From Myoxocephalus aenaeus (taxonomy: Eukaryota; Chordata; Actinopteri; Perciformes; Cottidae), in assembly GCA_038501785.1 (NCBI GenBank), contig JBAMJR010000031.1:10808501-10872500 (forward strand): DNA of 64,000 nt. The letters are read 5' to 3'. The translations under genes were made by a program, and so were the position numbers. A model generated the notes under the pieces. The model did no database searches. It was not told the DNA's origin and saw only the letters and a list, made by a program, of their open reading frames with translations. Below are positions 24,801-37,285 of the stretch, piece by piece; position 1 is the first letter of the stretch; each line of letters starts with the position of its first letter.

Positions 24801-27800
24801 CCCCCGGTAAGCCTTTAATGAGGGGGCGACGACTGACCGTGTTGACCTCAAGACATGAAGAGACCGTACACTTTTGACCTGTTAACAAAGAAAATGATCT
24901 ATACTGAAACTGTTCACGGTTTTCACATTAACATTTTAGTGTCTTGCATGGCTGCAAGGACAAGTTGTTTTATTTGATGATGCATTTTCTGCTCTCTCAA
25001 TACCTTTAAAAAAAATGTTATTCAGATTCAATTTTGTCAAGGTTAACGTACATGTCATTTCTGCGTGGCTCTACTAAAAACCATGATTATTTTTGACGGG
25101 CGAGGAAAAACTAAAATGTGCTGGGATAGATTTTCACTATGGCAACAGAAACAGTTGCATGCTGCTGTTTTAGGATTCATAAACGACCAAGATAAAGCAG
25201 CGATCTCAGCGAGACGGTGTCGAGCTGATACTCGCGTAACTGAGGCGATGGGTGAGGATCAACTCCAAAGTCACATGACACGTTTAGGAATCTGTGACAA
25301 CGTCACAGATTCAGAAAATAGAAAATAATATTAGTTTGTCTCTCTTACCAGGCCGCTGATAACTAAACATTACTTACTCTGCTCTTGTTTGCTGATAAAA
25401 TAGTAAAACTCACTTGTGATGTTTACCAAGTACAGATGGCAAAAAGGTTCCTGCATTGAATGTCTTTTTTTTCTTTTCTTTCACCTATACATGCACACCA
25501 TAATACCCCTGTAAGATGGTATAGATTAGAAAGTGTAAGGTAGCACCTACGTAAACAATACATTTGCCCAAACAAGATTGTCAGTTATATTTCCTAGCAA
25601 TGCATTTCCTTCCATTGCTTGTGCTGAGTCATGGTAACATAGTCTCTCTCTAGTGCAACTGACTGCCAAAGGTTAGAAAGGGAAATCTTCATTGAGCAGA
25701 TAAAGAGTGAAACGTTGGTATTATAGACTGTTTTTTTTATAACGTACCCAGCTGGATAAAATATTTACATAATTGTACACATGTAACTGTGGCTTCTGCG
25801 TTAATCAGTGAGGGCTGTATTGGAAAGCTGCAGGATGCTTCACCTGTTGGTTCTGAAATGACCCACTCAACAAGACAAGAGGTCAGCCTTTTTGTTCAGC
25901 TGCCATCAGCACATGTGCCCTCCTGCCTGGCCCGCCGAACCACACGCTGTCCCACTAACACACGGCAGAGGCAGGTGCCAGTCAAAGTTAAACACTTCGG
26001 TGCGGTCACCGCCCCGCCCACTGTTGAAAGGTCTGTTTTTTTTAAAGGCAACTCGAGGAGTCCCATCAGGTGCAATTCATCACTGACACGTCTGAGCGTT
26101 TGTCACTCTGAAATTTGTGGACTCTATGACCTGTTGGCAAGTACAAAGGTGGAAATGCGATCATGCCGGAGGAGATACTTGGACTGCAACCAAGTAGGAT
26201 GTTGACACAAAATGACAGATGATATACACACACTTCATCAGAGCAGGTCTGCAGTTTAACACAGCCTCCGGACCGTTCTAGTGTCACAGTGGCACCGTCT
26301 CAATCACTGGTTTCTTTCAAGAATAACTAATTGTCTTTGTGCGACACAGGAATCCACAACAAAATGCCGTTGCCCCCTTCGTTACACTAGAAAACTAGAG
26401 TCCTCCTCACTCGTGCTGCTGGAGTCCTGCTTGATCTGAGATGTCTCGATGGAGCCGGGTCTCTGTAAAGATGTGGGCACAACAGTCCCTGACCTCCCGT
26501 TAGCATGAATATTCCTGCCGCCGGACATAAGCCAGGAGCAGACTGGCTGGTGTGATAGCCTTAGGTCCAAGCTGGGTTAACTTGGCTTCCATCTCGGCTC
26601 TCTTTCTTGGCTCTGCCCTCCCTTTTGAAGTTGTCAGTATATTTTCAGAAACTATGACTTTGCACAGGAAGTGTTGCACAACCATCTGCTTATAAAGCTT
26701 TTTGGCTTCCAAGGAAACATTTGGTGGTAATCCCTTCCACTTCCAGGGAAGATAATTTCTCTTAAGAAAGTTGCATCAAGGTTATTGATCTATTCCATCA
26801 GGAAGTTAACTGCCGTCTTAGTTTGTATGTTGAACTCTCCCTTAGCCAGCAGCGCAACATCGATGAGCCCGGTTGCGTGACCTTCTCAGAAGTGATGCTG
26901 CCTTTGCATCCGTCGTTCCAGGTACCAGCTGTTTGAGTCCATATCGGAGTGTTCTCTGATCTCGCCACATTCGTTGAGCAGCGTGCCGTGTACTCGGCCT
27001 CATTGAAGGACCGTCTACTCGACTGGCGTCCTCTGTGTGAGCAGAATTACGTTTCATTTGCACGTCAACGGTGCTCAAATTGAGTAAGCTGGCTCTGTCT
27101 ACAGCGCCCAAAGAGATATATTACGAGTGCGTGCGTCATCTTGTTTCTCAAACATCTTGGCCAATTGGGTTTGCCTGCAACATGCCGATGAATTGACCCA
27201 GTCTGCATTGTTTTTATTTCTTCTTTTAATGTGCATGTGGGGAAGCATTGTTGTGCCTGGTGTGAACTGAAGCACTTGCAGCTGTCCACATGTGATCGGA
27301 TCACCCAAGACGCATGTTAATACCGAGTCTGAACAGGGCTCTGGATATTTGGCAGGCTGTTGTGGGTTCCTGGTTTCTTGTGTAACGATCTGACATAATT
27401 CTCATTTTTAACTAAGTAGGCCTATATGTAGACTATGCCCACAGAACTGTGCCATAGCCTGAGCCATTTCCCCAGTTCCCATTTCCTTTATGTACCATTA
27501 GGAAGCTGAACTGGGTCACCGCAATTCCAATGTACCCAAATTGGCCTTTTCCTTTGAGACGGGCCTTTTTATGGCTCACAGGTTCTTCATCTCCTCCTCT
27601 TTTTTTGGGCTTTCCTTCTCTTTCCCTGCAGCGATGGCAACACTGCTCTGCTGCTTGGTGGCAAAGCAACCTCCCTGTAATGAGCGTCAGTTTAGTTTAC
27701 ACTAATGCTGAGTTACTGCCTGCAGAAAATAGACAACATCTCATCTGTTGAATCGTCATTCAGCACACACACACACACACACATACATACATACATACAT

Positions 27801-29885
27801 ACATACATACATACATACATACATACATACATACATACATACATACATCACTGTGCAGTAGTGGTGTAAAAAAACATTGAGCCATCATTTATGATGGCAT
27901 TAAAATTTAACATGAGCCTTCAGTTGCAGACTTAATTTCAAATCCTTATAAATATTGTTTTGCATGCTTATTCTCCTCAGGCTTTTGCCCTTTTGTTTGT
28001 GTATTTTCTCTAATTGCGGATCTGTTTTGTTATAGTTGGAGACAAGGTGCCTGCTGACATCCGTATCTGTTCAATCAAATCAACAACTCTGAGGGTGGAC
28101 CAGTCCATTCTGACCGGTAAGACATGCTTGCTGATAATATCACAGCCATCAAATTATTTTCCTTCAGCCATTTTTATCAATTCTCAGTCTCTCCTGATAA
28201 CATGGGTATTAATAAATCTAAATATGCTACAAATGGTATTGATTTTATATAATTTTGCTATCCTTTTAATTGTTGCTTGCTTAGATATTACTGCCCAGCT
28301 ACTGTAGTAGTACTGTATACTTTATCAAGTACTGTATAATTTATCAATGAATTTGTTTTCACATGTGAACACATATTTCCTGAATTTGATAATTTAGCTT
28401 GGGCTGTTATGAGCCGACCGGGTCACAAATGCAATATTATCTGACCCAGACTGAGTTCAGTCAGCTGTTTTATTCGAGGCCACAGTAGGGTTTAATTTTG
28501 TAGTTTTGTCTTAGCTTTTATAATTCTGTTTTAGCTCTACACTGACACTTATTTCAAAATAAAGATAACCTCATCCAAAATAAATGGATCAATCCTACAC
28601 TTGTGTTGAGCGTGACACAAATCATTTGAGTTGGCTGCAGATTGAGCCCAGAGGTGTATCATGACATGGTTTCCAATTAACATGTTTGCTACTGAATTTA
28701 AACAACCATTAGCATTTAAAAGATCAGTGAGGCTGCATAAATTAGCTCTCTGTGTAGATAATTGGCTGTGCTTTGTTTCTAAGATCATCTGCAGGGACAA
28801 ATGCAAACTGATCTTTCTGTTGTTTTTGTAGGTGAATCCGTCTCGGTCATCAAACACACGGACCCTGTGCCTGACCCTCGTGCTGTCAATCAGGACAAGA
28901 AGAACATGCTCTTCTCTGTAAGCTCAACTCTTATTTATTAGTTATCGCACATCCTGTTGATGCTCTTCGACTTTGTGTTTATTTAGTTTCTGTTAACTTC
29001 CTGGCAATAACAACTGTTACGTCAAGACGTCTGAGATGTTATCAGATGTACTTGAGCCAACATGTGTTGTGTTTGTTGTCATTTCAGGGTACGAACATTG
29101 CAGCTGGGAAGGCCGTGGGAGTGGTCGTGGCCTCTGGCATTAACACAGAGATCGGAAAGATCCGCGACGAGATGGCGGCCACCGAGCAGGAGAGGACGCC
29201 CCTGCAGCAGAAGCTGGATGAGTTTGGCGAGCAACTGTCCAAGGTCATCTCCCTCATCTGCATCGCCGTGTGGCTCATCAACATCGGCCACTTTAACGAC
29301 CCCGTCCACGGAGGCTCCTGGATCCGCGGGGCCGTCTACTACTTCAAGATCGCTGTGGCGCTGGCCGTAGCCGCCATTCCAGAGGGTCTTCCTGCCGTCA
29401 TCACCACCTGCCTGGCTCTGGGCACTCGCCGCATGGCCAAGAAGAACGCCATCGTCCGCAGCCTGCCGTCTGTGGAGACCCTGGGCTGCACCTCTGTCAT
29501 CTGCTCTGACAAGACGGGAACCCTGACCACCAACCAGATGTCTGTCTGCAGAGTGAGTTACACACACATTGCAGAGCAGTTTATTCAGTTCCGTGCTTTG
29601 TCGTCTTTGTTGGTTGTCTGGTGTTTAATTAAAGGGGACAGCAGTTGGAGGAGCTGTGACTGCATAAGTCACTTTCAACACGTTTGTCAGTTAAAATGCT
29701 AATACACTTTGTGCAAACAGAGAGGGTGACGTGTTCCTTGTGATCGGGTATCCGGGCTATTGTACAAGAAGGCAAAACACTGTCTGACGCTCCTCTAATC
29801 TACATTGAGCCACTGCTGCTGTTGCATAACTGACCTTGCGTCACCAAGATGCAAAGCAGCCAGCCTGTAGTTTCTCTGTCTCTGT

Positions 29886-29944
<59 letters not shown>

Positions 29945-30776
29945 TGAGAGTGGCACTACTTGGCCCCACATTAAGATATTTCATTATTAATTGAAGTTTA
30001 AACCTCTTTTGTTGCCTGTTTAGTGATTCCTCACAACTTTGGCACAGCCTGAATTTGGCTTTAATTTACAGTTTTTTTTCAAATCGTTGTTAGGGCCACA
30101 AGTGTTACTATCCATGATTAAGTAGCCTTCTGATTGTGTGATTAATGCAGTTTTCAGTGGTATATAGTGATCGGGGTTCGTACAGTCAAAACCTGGAAAA
30201 GTAATTGGATTTGAAGATGGCAATTTCCAGGCCTGGAAAAGTTCTAAATATATAAACCCAGAAAGGCATAGACTGTTGCTTCACATATAGGCCAACCTGT
30301 ATACTAATTTAGTATAGTGGTTCAGTTGAGATCGACGGAGAAAAATTATACTGCTTGAACAATACAGATCAGTAACGTTTTTCAGGTCATATTCCCAGAC
30401 AGCCATTGCTTGTCATTAATTTTAGGTAAGACACACTGTGGTAGATTTTGACATATACATGACAAATGTATTCTTATATCATGTACACGCGTTTCAGAGA
30501 AAAGAGAAAACATTTGCTCTTAGGATAAGGCAGACAAAAGCCCTTTAAAGACTATTCATGCGTCAGTAAACTCAGGCAGTACAGTACGTCTTCTCTGCCT
30601 CAAATAACTATCAATCACGACATAACCCGTTCAAGCTAACGTTGAATGAACTTTTACACTCAAATTAAAAACATTTAAAGTAAAATGTTGTTTTTTTTAC
30701 ATTTAGTTTACCCAACGTTTAATTACTTCAAACGTCGTACTTCAGACGTTTTGCTGCTGGTTTAGCATTGGCAATG

Positions 30777-30870
<94 letters not shown>

Positions 30871-33800
30871 AGAAAGCGTCTTGCAGGAGGCCTGGCACTG
30901 AGGCGTCTTCCTTTTGGGCACAGCGTCGCTCTTTGCTCGCTCCCCGGCGCTCTCTTCTGTTTACTTCCTGGAGAGAAACTAAACACCCTTTTCTCACATT
31001 AGGCAGCGGGCCACCTAGCCTGGCCCTCACAGAACCGCACTCTGTACCACTGCAGGCTAATCTTCTGTCTAAAGAGAGATCTCACTCCTCAGGTCTGCCT
31101 GGGATTTCTGTGGTTTCTGCTGCCACCTGCTGCGTCAGTAAAGAAACTGTCAGTCCACTCAAACACTGGCTCAATGAAGTGGAGTCTGTTTGAAAAACTC
31201 ATATTTGCTTTTGTCCCACCTGCTCTCTTGTTCTCCAGATGTTCGTTGTTAACAAAGCCGAGGGCGACAGCTGTGCTCTGTCAGAGTTCACCATCACTGG
31301 TTCTACCTACGCACCTGAGGGAGAAGTGTGAGTACTTTACAGCTGACCCATAACACAAACATCCAGGTGAATGCTGAAATATCTCATTGATTGACTTTAG
31401 TTGTCGGAGTTAAAGATGGGTATTTAAAAATATAGACTGTTCTCATTGTTGCATGAACTGTAATGCAAGTTAATACTTTTAACTTGCCCTCAGGTACCAG
31501 GATGGTAAACTAGTGAAATCCTCCCAGTATGATGCCCTTGTTGAACTGGCTACCATCTGCGCCCTGTGTAACGACTCCTCTCTGGACTTCAACGAGGTCT
31601 GAACCCTGCCTGCGTCGTACTTTACATGTCAGACATGTGTAGATTATTTGTGTGTGTGTATTTTGTAAGTACTAAATAGAGTGTAACTCTGAGCTCCAGT
31701 ACAACGTGTAAATGTGATTGGAGAACTCAAACCTCCACCTCCACACATCATAACAGATATTACATCATGTATCATTAATCTGAGGTGCAGGTGTTTCAGG
31801 CTGCCTCAAGGAAGTTGCATGTAAAGTATTTTTTCTGAATAATTTATATATATTTTTATTTCTTTTATTTGGAGACCTTTTTGAAGTATACTTTGTAGCG
31901 TATCATTAACAGATATTTGCTGTACCAAAACATATTTGTAAACTGCTGGTGAGTTTAATTGTTTTCCTTCTCTCTCTGGGTTGGAGTGAAATGAGCTCTC
32001 CGTCTGGACTTAAAATCTATCCAGCGGTGTTTAAGGAAAAAATCTGAACTTGAATGTTTCTGATGCGTCAGGCGAAGGGCGTCTACGAGAAGGTCGGCGA
32101 AGCCACAGAGACCGCGCTGACCTGTTTGGCGGAGAAGATGAACGTTTTCGACACCGAGGTTCACAATCTGTCCAAGATTGACCGAGCCAACGCCTGCAAC
32201 TCTGTGAGTGACACCAGCTCCCTCACATGCACACGCTGCAGATTTCCACTGCTCCCACTCAGCAGGTTTTTCTCACTCATTCTGTCCTTTTTTATTTGGC
32301 TGAGCAGGTGATCAAGCAGCTGATGAAGAAGGAGTTCACCCTGGAGTTCTCCAGAGACAGGAAGTCCATGTCTGTCTACTGCACCCCGAATAAGTCTCGC
32401 TCTTCCATTGGCAAGATGTTTGTCAAGGTATACTGAAAGAAACATGTGCCTTTACGTGGTTTTTGCTTTCGATTTTCTTCTACCGTGATGTGAATATTTT
32501 ATTCCTCCGCTCTACCAACAGGGGGCCCCGGAGGGAGTTATCGATAGGTGCACTCATGTCAGAGTTGGTAACAGCAAAGTTCCCCTCAGCAAAAGCATCA
32601 AGGAAAAGATCTTGTCTGTGATCCGTGATTACGGGACAGGTCGGGACACCCTCAGGTGCCTGGCTCTGGCTACACGAGACAGCCCGCCCAAAATGGAGGA
32701 CATGATACTGACCGACTGTACCAAATTCTCGTCGTACGAGGTGAGTTACTTCTTATACAGTTGTTTTGAAGGACGTCGCCGTATTTGGTGTCGACTTTTC
32801 AGTATCAAACATTCAGCCTCGTCTCTGTCTCCCTCTGCGTCCAGACCGACCTGACCTTCGTCGGCTGCGTCGGCATGCTGGACCCTCCCAGACTGGAGGT
32901 GGCTGCCTCCATCAAGCTGTGCCGCCGGGCCGGCATCCGCGTCATCATGATCACAGGAGACAACAAGGGCACAGCTGTGGCTATCTGCCGCCGCATCGGC
33001 ATCCTGAGCGAGGACGACGACGTCGACCAGATGGCCTACACCGGACGAGAGTTTGACGAGCTGTCGCCTGACGCTCAGCGCGAGGCCGTGACTCGCGTTC
33101 GCTGTTACGCCCGCGTGGAGCCGTCCCACAAGTCCAAGATTATTGAGTTCCTGCAAGGATTTGATGAGATCACTGCCATGGTATGAACTCAGAAATGTTT
33201 CTTACTGTTCATCACTGTTTCACATTCTATTTGCTGTAATCTGGGTTTACAAGTGTTTTCTTTCTTTCTTTTGGTTGTGAAGTTGGTCTTTATTCCTTCT
33301 CTGGAAAAGATAGTATATTTGTCGGCCTTGGAAATGTCACTGTAAATTGTTTGATTTGCTTGTGTTACTAATTACGCCTCTGTAACAAACAAAATATTTC
33401 TGTACAGACCGGTGATGGAGTGAATGATGCCCCTGCCTTGAAGAAGGCGGAGATCGGCATCGCCATGGGCTCTGGCACCGCGGTGGCAAAGTCAGCCTCT
33501 GAGATGGTCCTCGCCGATGACAACTTTTCCTCCATCGTTGCCGCCGTTGAAGAAGGAAGAGCTATTTACAATAACATGAAGCAGTTCATCAGATACCTCA
33601 TCTCATCCAACGTTGGGGAGGTCGTCTGGTGAGTCCTCAGCAGATTGTTTTTTATTATAATTCCATCCTCTTAAACGCTAAGAGCCAAAGTAGATTAATG
33701 GGATCATTCGTGTCCAACATGCAGCGCTGATGTTCAGATTAATGCTGCGTTCACACCAAACGCGTTGCGAATAAAAACAGTTACCGTTTCCGCCATCCAC

Positions 33801-35621
33801 CATGGAAAAATAACCACTAGTTCTGCTTCATACTTGTTGTGTAAATTCTGGGTCTGGGTTCATAACATTATCCGTAGTCACACACACAGCTCCTCCAGGA
33901 ACAGTGTCTGAATGACTGCCGCTACCAGCGCTCCTTCAGGCGGACCAGCAGCAGTTTGATTCAGCAACGACAGGACGGCGGTGATGACAGGCGGAGCTTC
34001 TCAACGCTGATTGGCTTACGCCACGTGACTTTTTCGCCCGAGTTGAAAAATGTCAACTCGCGCGAATGAGGCGAATTATTCGCGCCGCCCGGTGGAAATT
34101 TGCGTCATTAGCGTCTGTGCATTGACTTTGCATGTAATCTACTCGCGCGTCAAATTCGCAACGCGTTTGGTGTGAACGCAGATTAACTCCAGCATGCGAG
34201 TAACGTTGCTAACTGCCGTTATTTCTCCTGCCAGCATCTTCCTCACTGCGGCGCTGGGCTTCCCCGAGGCTCTGATCCCGGTCCAGCTGCTCTGGGTCAA
34301 CCTGGTGACCGATGGCCTCCCCGCCACCGCTCTGGGCTTCAACCCCCCAGACCTGGACATCATGGAGAAGCCTCCTCGTAACGCCAAGGAGCCCCTCATC
34401 TCTGGCTGGCTCTTCTTCAGATACCTCGCTATCGGATGCAAGTTGATAATGGAAGGATAACGTTCGTCCCCTCGTGCAGTTTGGCAAATTGCTTATGGTG
34501 ATGTTTTGGTGTGTTTGCTCTTAGGCTATGTGGGTGCAGCCACAGTAGGAGCTGCTGCCTGGTGGTTTACCGTCTCTGAAGATGGACCTCAGATCACTCT
34601 GTACCAGCTGGTGAGTCGGCCTGTCTGAGTGCTCATCCTTCAGCTCCCCTCCACTCTCTTCCTCCCCCTCACTCCTCTGCCTCTTCCTCCCTGCAGAGCC
34701 ACTTCCTCCAGTGCGCCCCAGACAACCCAGACTTTGACGGCCTGGACTGCCACGTGTTTGAGTCGCCCTACCCAATGACCATGGCCCTGTCCGTGCTCGT
34801 CACCATTGAGATGTGCAATGCGCTCAACAGGTAAAGAAGTTTCTCTCAGAAAGATGGAAGTCCAGTTGCAGTAAGGAGAAGGAAGGAAGGGCAAACTGTA
34901 TAAATGAATGACCATCTGTGTCTTCTCTTCTGTCCAGTCTGTCGGAGAACCAGTCTCTCCTGCGGATGCCTCCCTGGGAAAACGTTTGGCTCTTGGGGGC
35001 CATCTGCCTCTCCATGTCCCTCCACTTCCTCATCCTCTATGTGGAACCTCTGCCTGTGAGTTTTGCAAAGCCAGTTAATTCAATGATGCTGTCATTTTAA
35101 AATTAAACTCAGAAGTGAGCTGGCTTTTTGATGGTCCAGTCAGTCACTGCAGGACACGCGTTGAGTTTCAGGAGTTATGTGGCTGTATGGCTTCATTACA
35201 GACATGCAATGGAAGCTGATATATGCCTGGCAACTGTGAGGTTGCCAGGCATACCAGCAAAAGAAGTTACGGGTCCAGCAAAGAAAATGTCCCCCACATA
35301 ACCCCCTGAAACCTCAAATGTTCCTTCTTCTTTTTTTGTGCTCTCTCCCAGGTCATCTTCCAGATCACCCCTCTGGATATGACCCAGTGGATGATGGTGC
35401 TGAAGATCTCCCTGCCCGTCATCCTGCTGGACGAGCTGCTGAAGTTTATTGCCAGGAACTACTTGGACTTTGGTAATCCGCTGGAGAAGCCGGCCAGCAA
35501 AGGCTGCTCTCTGTCTGCATGTGCCGAGGGCATCTCCTGGCCCTTCGTGGCCATCTCCCTGCCCCTGGTGCTGTGGATCTACAGCACCGACACTAACGTG
35601 TCCGCCATGTTGTGGCCCTGA
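16528..35621 (+). CDS. atp2a2: SERCA2 calcium ATPase, SERCA2b-type reading (20 coding exons)
   Basis: P-type ATPase that pumps cytosolic Ca2+ into the ER/SR. Exons: 16528-16645, 17734-17751, 17837-17919, 21024-21128, 21905-22043, 28036-28116, 28832-28917, 29088-29552, 31239-31327, 31494-31596, 32072-32203, 32308-32427, 32522-32740, 32845-33180, 33408-33628, 34235-34437, 34525-34610, 34697-34830, 34938-35055, 35352-35621. They join in phase to 3126 nt (1041 residues; human SERCA2b 1042). Key residues: TGES at 181-184 (dephosphorylation loop), PEGLP with Glu309 (Ca2+ site), phosphorylated Asp351 in CSDKTGT, and TGDGVNDAP from residue 699. Reading through 35472 gives the SERCA2b extension with an eleventh membrane helix, ending STDTNVSAMLWP. 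The nucleotide-domain loop TPNKSRSSIGKM is one residue shorter than in human. Intron 16 begins GCAAGT and exon 10 has a weak GTCTGA donor. Placed as ATP2A2 by the 2b tail and its neighbours. Confidence 0.97.
18796..18853. repeat. (TG)n microsatellite in atp2a2 intron 3
   Basis: An uninterrupted GT dinucleotide run of nearly 60 bases. The long HTHTHT open frames on the opposite strand here are artefacts of the repeat. Confidence 0.95.
19425..19790 (+). mobile_element. dispersed teleost repeat carrying a CTCF-like motif
   Basis: The block includes GCATTCTTTCGAATGGCCAC, CAATCGCTAGTTTCAAG, GACTATAAAGCAGGGTATGC and GTGGCTACCTTGTGATTGAC, ending near CGCTACCACAGCGATGTCCGG. I recall this order of phrases from a repeat present in many copies in percomorph genomes. 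The family name and exact ends cannot be given from sequence alone. It lies in atp2a2 intron 3. Confidence 0.6.
19458..19473 (+). promoter_or_regulatory. near-consensus CTCF binding motif
   Basis: TGGCCACCAGGGGGCG agrees with the vertebrate CTCF consensus (TGGCCACCAGGGGGCGCTA) over its first 16 positions, and the next bases are TCT instead of CTA. It sits inside the dispersed repeat at 19425-19790. Occupancy is unknown. Confidence 0.55.
22044..28035 (+). other. atp2a2: 6-kb intron 5 of atp2a2
   Basis: The largest intron in the window. It holds an (ATT)n run at 23837-23860 and an (AC)n/(ATAC)n compound microsatellite at about 27764-27849. Weak minus-strand open frames in several phases lie between about 26380 and 27310. 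I recognise no exon or mobile element with certainty in it. Confidence 0.5.
27764..27849. repeat. compound (AC)n-(ATAC)n microsatellite
   Basis: About ten AC dinucleotides run directly into about sixteen ATAC tetranucleotides, with no interruption until 27849. Confidence 0.95.
29888..29943. repeat. (TG)n microsatellite in atp2a2 intron 8
   Basis: A perfect GT dinucleotide run preceded by TCTGTCTCTGTCTCTG. Confidence 0.95.
30169..30250 (+). repeat. fragment of a dispersed CCTGGAAAAGT repeat
   Basis: GGGGTTCGTACAGTCAAAAC is followed by CTGGAAAAGTAATTGGAT and TTTCCAGGCCTGGAAAAGTT. This wording recurs in vertebrate, and especially fish, introns as a degraded repeat. The class is not assigned. 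Confidence 0.4.
30781..30867. repeat. (TG)n microsatellite in atp2a2 intron 8
   Basis: About 87 bases of uninterrupted TG, the longest dinucleotide run in the window. Confidence 0.95.
33745..34181. mobile_element. 437-bp MITE with perfect 28-bp terminal inverted repeats
   Basis: The left terminus at 33745-33772 starts CTGCGTTCACACCAAACGCG and continues TTGCGAAT. The right terminus at 34154-34181 is its exact reverse complement. ATTAA occurs at 33738-33742 on the left and 34182-34186 on the right, two bases offset on the left, so it is a possible target-site duplication. The interior has no open frame for a transposase and contains repeated CGCG and TTCGC words. It is a non-autonomous DNA transposon in atp2a2 intron 15, ending only 53 bases before exon 16. 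Confidence 0.88.
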
Positions 35622-35725
35622 CTGACTCCACTCCACTCCCCTCCCTGTGCATCAGTGTGAAGTGGACATTAACACACACATCTAACACAGTTACATTAAC
35701 CCGGAACAACTTGCAGTCAACACTT

Positions 35726-35756
35726 GGTGGTGGTGGGGGTGGTGGTGGGGGGGGGG
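35726..35756 (+). repeat. G-rich tract in the atp2a2 (2b) 3-prime UTR
   Basis: TGG repeats merge into runs of five and ten G, about 105 bases after the SERCA2b stop. In the SERCA2a splice form this tract would be intronic. It could form a G-quadruplex in RNA, but this is only a composition-based suggestion. Confidence 0.5.
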
Positions 35757-37285
35757 TTAGTCATATTTTAATGACTTTGACCAACATTTAGTGTTTTTAT
35801 TTTACCATCACGCTTTTCTCTATTTTGATCTTGTTTTGAACAGTTAGGGGTGCTCACTGTACAGAGAATTTACACTATTTTATGATAATTAATATTTTGT
35901 AATTTTTGGGAGGGGCTTTGGGGACACGAATGCAGGGTGTAAACGGATGTAATTCCAAGGACCGTATAGTACAATACTAATTTTAGGGCAAAGACTTGAA
36001 TATATTTGCCCTGGCATGAATCTCTGTAGACATTTTTGAGCTCCATGCGTCGTCATTATTTTCTGCAATAGGCAGAGCACAGCTACCTCAATGCTGTTAA
36101 TATGATTATTACTACCCATTTGTCTTAACCATTTCGTAGATTATCAGTTGAAGTGTTGAGGTAAGCAACGATTTGTTTTGCAGTAGAGACGAAGCTCTCA
36201 CACACACACACACACACGATATATTTTCCTTTTCTGTTATTGGAGGGAAGCGAGGACTAAGATATGTTACCAGATTGATTCAGAGAAATTTTTGATAAAG
36301 TGTTTATTTTATAATTTTTTTCTGTTTCAGTTTTCAGTCTTAATTTTGCATCTTAATTAAAGTTATCTTTATAATGTATGTATAATGTGCACATACTGTA
36401 CTTGAATATGTAAAAAGGCACCAAGAAGCTGTAAGTCTTATCAACTGAGCACAACATGGACGACCGGTCATTGGAAGAGTCTGTATATCTGTACATACCA
36501 CACAAAGTAGAATCTCTGTATAGATTTTGTTGTTGCTGCTGTTTTCACAATGCTCCATACATTTACACTAGTTTACGTAAGCGTGGTCTAAGCCTTTCTG
36601 CATGCCTGCTCCAATAATACCAGGCCAGTGTGTGCTTTGAGTTTTTTTAGCTTCACAGCTAACTGTTGTTTCTTCCAATGCCTTCCACCCGTTTACCTGC
36701 AGAGTGAGTACACCTTGACCTGCATGCCAGCCAATCTCATCTTTTATGTGGTTGAACGCGCAGCTTTGCCGTCTGTCGTTGCTTCTGTGAAAAACGGCAA
36801 TGGCGGCTCATATTTTTGATAAGACTAGACTGTTGTTTTTGTTTTATACTTTTTAATGGTACAAAAGGAGTAAAAGATGCCTTCAATGTCACCAAGTGCC
36901 GGGTACACACTGAGTAGAAATAGGAGCCTTTTGCATTTTGAACTGACAGTGCAGGTTAGTTTTTGAATGGCAGCAGCATGTTTTGGCAACTGGCAAAGAC
37001 ACTGACATTTAAGTGCCTCGACACCATTTCAGGACATGGTGGTGGTGTTGTTTTTTTATTTATACATATCTTTTTTGTTGTTTATTATTGCATTTGTCGT
37101 TTGATTTAATCTTCTGCTTGCCCATAGCATGGCCTTAATATATTTGCTCTTTTTATTAAAATAATTATTGATGGATTTAAATTATTTGCTGCTGAGATGT
37201 TTTTTTTACTTTGGTCTGTGATTTATTTTATATTTCTTTGTGTCCACTGATTTGATTCTTCCTCTCTTCTTCTTCTTCTTTGCAG

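Noticed and set aside
25789..26205. Plus-strand 138-codon frame in atp2a2 intron 5
   Set aside because: It has no recognisable domain, biased Cys/Arg/Ser content and no flanking splice logic. It is long only by chance in less AT-rich sequence.
29079..29567. Long minus-strand frame opposite atp2a2 exon 8
   Set aside because: It is a shadow of the GC-rich coding exon on the plus strand. The same holds for 32746-33156 and 35196-35636.
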